Shown here one piece after another: positions 13,611 to 15,685 of a stretch of DNA of 15,685 bases. The stretch comes from Candidatus Bathyarchaeota archaeon (GTDB lineage: Archaea > Thermoproteota > Bathyarchaeia > Bathyarchaeales > DTEX01): the NCBI GenBank assembly GCA_003601695.1, contig PIYH01000033.1, forward strand, positions 1-15,685. The letters are read 5' to 3'. The stretch's first letter is position 1, and each line of letters starts with the position of its first letter. The notes under the pieces were generated by a model that searched no databases, had not been told where the DNA came from, and was given only the letters and a program-made list of their open reading frames with translations. A program made the position numbers and the translations under genes.

Positions 13611-15685
13611 TTATTGTTCAGGATTAAAGGCGGCCGCGGCTGCCTGACCTAGGGATAAGCCGCCATCTCCTGATGGAACAGCCTCGTGAACGAGAAACTT
13701 TAATCCAGAATTCTCTACGATCCTACGCATGGTTAAGGTTAATATCTGATTGCAAGCCACGCCTCCGGAGAATCCTATCGTCTTAACTCCCTCCTCAAGA
13801 GCCTTCTCAACGGCTAATACTGCTAGACCTCTAGCAAGGTAAGCGTGGGCTGAATATGCGAGATCCGCAACTGAATATTTCCATCTATTTTCGAAGATCT
13901 CTATGAGCAGCTCCGTGGTGTCTAGGACGTCGCCTACAATTATTGGCTTAAGCTTCAGAACATCCCTACCCTTTAAGGCGGCGGATTCGAGCTTCATAGC
14001 CGGTTCACCCTCATATGTCCTCTCATAACACACGCTTAAAACTGCTGAAATCGCATCTAGAACTCTTCCACAGCTCGTCGTCATGACAATGCCGCTTCTT
14101 TTCTCAAGCTGATGGAGGATGATCTCAATCTCCTTCTCTCCATGAGGGAGATACTTCCGATGTTTTAGGAGCCATTGCTCTACGTCGGTTTTTCCAAAGA
14201 GTATTCCAGCGGCCATCCTGAAGGGATAGCGTGTAGCCATATCTCCGCCGGGCATCGGCTGCCTCTGCAAATGCGCTAGACGCTTAAATGCAGAGCTCCC
14301 TAATGTGCAGAGTAGTATTTCCCCGCCCCATGCTTCACTGTTCAGTCCATATCCATACCCGTCGCATGATACTCCTATAATCTCATCTACGCCGTGCTCA
14401 GCCATCAAGGCTGATACATGCGCGTGGTGATGCTGGATTTGGAGTAGTTGCCAGCCATTCTCCTCCGCAAGGTTTTGTGCAAGCCTTGTCGTCACAAACT
14501 TTGGATGGAGATCACATGCGATTATCTCGACTTTGCTATTCGTTAAGCGAGCTAAATGCTTGATGGATTCTTCCAGGAATCTTCTCGTTTCAACATTCTC
14601 AACATCTCCTATATGCTGTGATAGGAAGGCCTTATCCTCAAGCAGAATGCATCCAGTATTGTTTAGTTCGCCTCCTAACCCGACGGCGCAACGCTTAGCC
14701 CTCCACTTAAGCCTTATTGGCGCAGGAGCATAGCCTCTAGATCTTCTAAGGAAGACTATGCGGCTACCATGTAGGCGTAAGACGGAGTCGTCGCACCTCT
14801 GAAAGATTCTCCTATCGTGAAAGAGGAAGTAGTCGACTGTTCCGCCCAGCCTCTTCAGAGCCTCCTCGTTATCCTTAACTATCGGCTGATTAGGCGGGTT
14901 AGCGCTCGTCATCACGAAAGCTGGATCATCAACCCTGTCAAAAAGCATGTAGTGCAACCCGGTATATGGAAGCATAACACCGATGTTATGTAATCCCGGA
15001 GCGATCAAGTCCGATAGGTAATAGTCTTCTCTCTTGTTGAGAAGCATTATTGGACGTGCATATGAAATCAATACCTTTCTTTCATGACGCGTTACGTACG
15101 CGAATGACTCTATTGCCTCTAGGCTTCGAGCCATAACCGCGAAGGGCTTCTGCCTCCTATACTTGGCTTTTCTAAGCCTGATTAAAGGATTATCCATAAT
15201 GGTTGAGGCAGATATGTGGAAGCCTCCATAACCTTTAATGGCGACTATGAACCCTTCGGAAATGAGTTTTCCAGCTTCTCGAACAGGATCCTGACATTCA
15301 ATGAGCCCGCCGCCTTCATCTGTTAAATAGACTTTGGGACCACATCTTGGACATGCAACAGTCTGCGCATGGAATCTCCTGTTTAGGGGATTCATGTATT
15401 CTCCTCTGCAAAAACTGCACATTTGGAATTCTCGCATTGTTGTATTTTCTCTATCGTAGGGAAGCCGTTCAATGATTGTGTATCTTGGGCCGCAATTTGT
15501 ACATGTGATAAAGAAGTACTCGTATCTCGGATCTTTCGGGTCTCTCATCTCTTTGAGGCACTCGTCGCATATTGCTATGTCTGGAGGAATAACGGAGCCC
15601 GAGAACTCTGCTTTGCTTGAGCTCTTCAGTATCTTGAACTCGCTGTATCTGTTCCTTCCCTTAAGCTGCGATGTTATCACATCAT
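13611..15685 (-). CDS. hypF: Carbamoyltransferase HypF, N-terminus outside the window
   Basis: HypF makes carbamoyl-adenylate from carbamoyl phosphate and ATP and loads the carbamoyl group onto the C-terminal Cys of HypE. From GTG 15680 there are 689 residues. Zinc-finger pairs come first (Cys38, 41, 60, 63, 88, 91, 110, 113; ICDECL, CTNCGPRYTIIERLPYDR, CSFC, CPRC). A YrdC-like domain follows at about 130-330 (IAIKGYGGFHIS, KPFAVMARS, GVMLPYTGLHYMLF, MTSANPPNQPI). Last is the Kae1-like carbamoyltransfer domain (GLGGELNNTGC, SQHIGDVEN, QIQHHHAHVSALM, SCDGYGYG, GFSGGVACNQ). The N-terminal acylphosphatase domain (about 90 residues, GVQGVGFRP motif) is absent, but the frame stays open to the window edge (15681-15685), so the gene most likely continues outside and GTG 15680 is an internal codon. 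No internal break is seen. It is upstream of hypC, with a 40-base gap. Confidence 0.95.
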   Translation of the reverse strand, partial: DVITSQLKGRNRYSEFKILKSSSKAEFSGSVIPPDIAICDECLKEMRDPKDPRYEYFFITCTNCGPRYTIIERLPYDRENTTMREFQMCSFCRGEYMNPLNRRFHAQTVACPRCGPKVYLTDEGGGLIECQDPVREAGKLISEGFIVAIKGYGGFHISASTIMDNPLIRLRKAKYRRQKPFAVMARSLEAIESFAYVTRHERKVLISYARPIMLLNKREDYYLSDLIAPGLHNIGVMLPYTGLHYMLFDRVDDPAFVMTSANPPNQPIVKDNEEALKRLGGTVDYFLFHDRRIFQRCDDSVLRLHGSRIVFLRRSRGYAPAPIRLKWRAKRCAVGLGGELNNTGCILLEDKAFLSQHIGDVENVETRRFLEESIKHLARLTNSKVEIIACDLHPKFVTTRLAQNLAEENGWQLLQIQHHHAHVSALMAEHGVDEIIGVSCDGYGYGLNSEAWGGEILLCTLGSSAFKRLAHLQRQPMPGGDMATRYPFRMAAGILFGKTDVEQWLLKHRKYLPHGEKEIEIILHQLEKRSGIVMTTSCGRVLDAISAVLSVCYERTYEGEPAMKLESAALKGRDVLKLKPIIVGDVLDTTELLIEIFENRWKYSVADLAYSAHAYLARGLAVLAVEKALEEGVKTIGFSGGVACNQILTLTMRRIVENSGLKFLVHEAVPSGDGGLSLGQAAAAAFNPEQ

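Noticed and set aside
15680..15685. GTG 15680 as the true start of hypF
   Set aside because: The frame stays open to the window edge, and the family's N-terminal acylphosphatase domain is missing, so the gene more likely begins outside the window.
1..15685. CRISPR array, insertion sequence, tRNA or rRNA
   Set aside because: No regularly spaced direct repeats, transposase motifs, tRNA cloverleaf or rRNA-like stretches were seen on reading both strands.

Overview
The window looks archaeal, most likely from a thermophilic or anaerobic member of the Thermoproteota or a related uncultured lineage. The support is TATA-like promoter boxes, frequent TTG and GTG starts, heavy use of AGA/AGG (Arg) and ATA (Ile) codons, an archaeal-type HypA, and an Mrp/MinD-type ATPase beside hypA in the place of the usual GTPase HypB. 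The exact lineage cannot be fixed from the sequence alone.

Left part (1-5546), sugar metabolism. A glycoside hydrolase family 4 (GH4) gene runs off the left edge on the minus strand. Next comes a badly decayed family 3 (GH3) beta-glucosidase relic, with only the two ends of the gene left and two in-frame stops. A complete second GH4 gene (+) and a long galactokinase-like GHMP kinase (+) follow. A 0.6 kb AT-rich stretch with no recognisable gene separates the last two. Together they look like a module that releases and phosphorylates hexoses, probably galactose-like, and is losing its beta-glucosidase.

Middle part (5717-9870), hydrogen metabolism, all on the minus strand. In transcription order it encodes a [NiFe]-hydrogenase small subunit, a NuoC-like subunit, the large subunit with both Ni-binding CxxC motifs intact, and a two-cluster ferredoxin subunit. 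After a gap comes an FrhB-like (F420/ferredoxin oxidoreductase) protein fused to two CBS domains. This is the J-K-L-N core of a group 4 hydrogenase without its NuoH-like membrane subunit or any antiporter subunit in view.

Right part (9942-15685), hydrogenase maturation: hypF (N-terminus outside the window), hypC and hypD on the minus strand, hypE on the plus strand, then hypA and an Mrp-type hypB substitute on the minus strand. HypF and HypE make the cyanide ligands, HypC and HypD build Fe(CN)2CO, and HypA with the ATPase delivers nickel, so the set fits the adjacent hydrogenase. hypE carries a frameshift that cuts off its essential C-terminal Cys in the conceptual translation. No maturation endopeptidase, tRNA, rRNA, CRISPR array or insertion sequence was seen.
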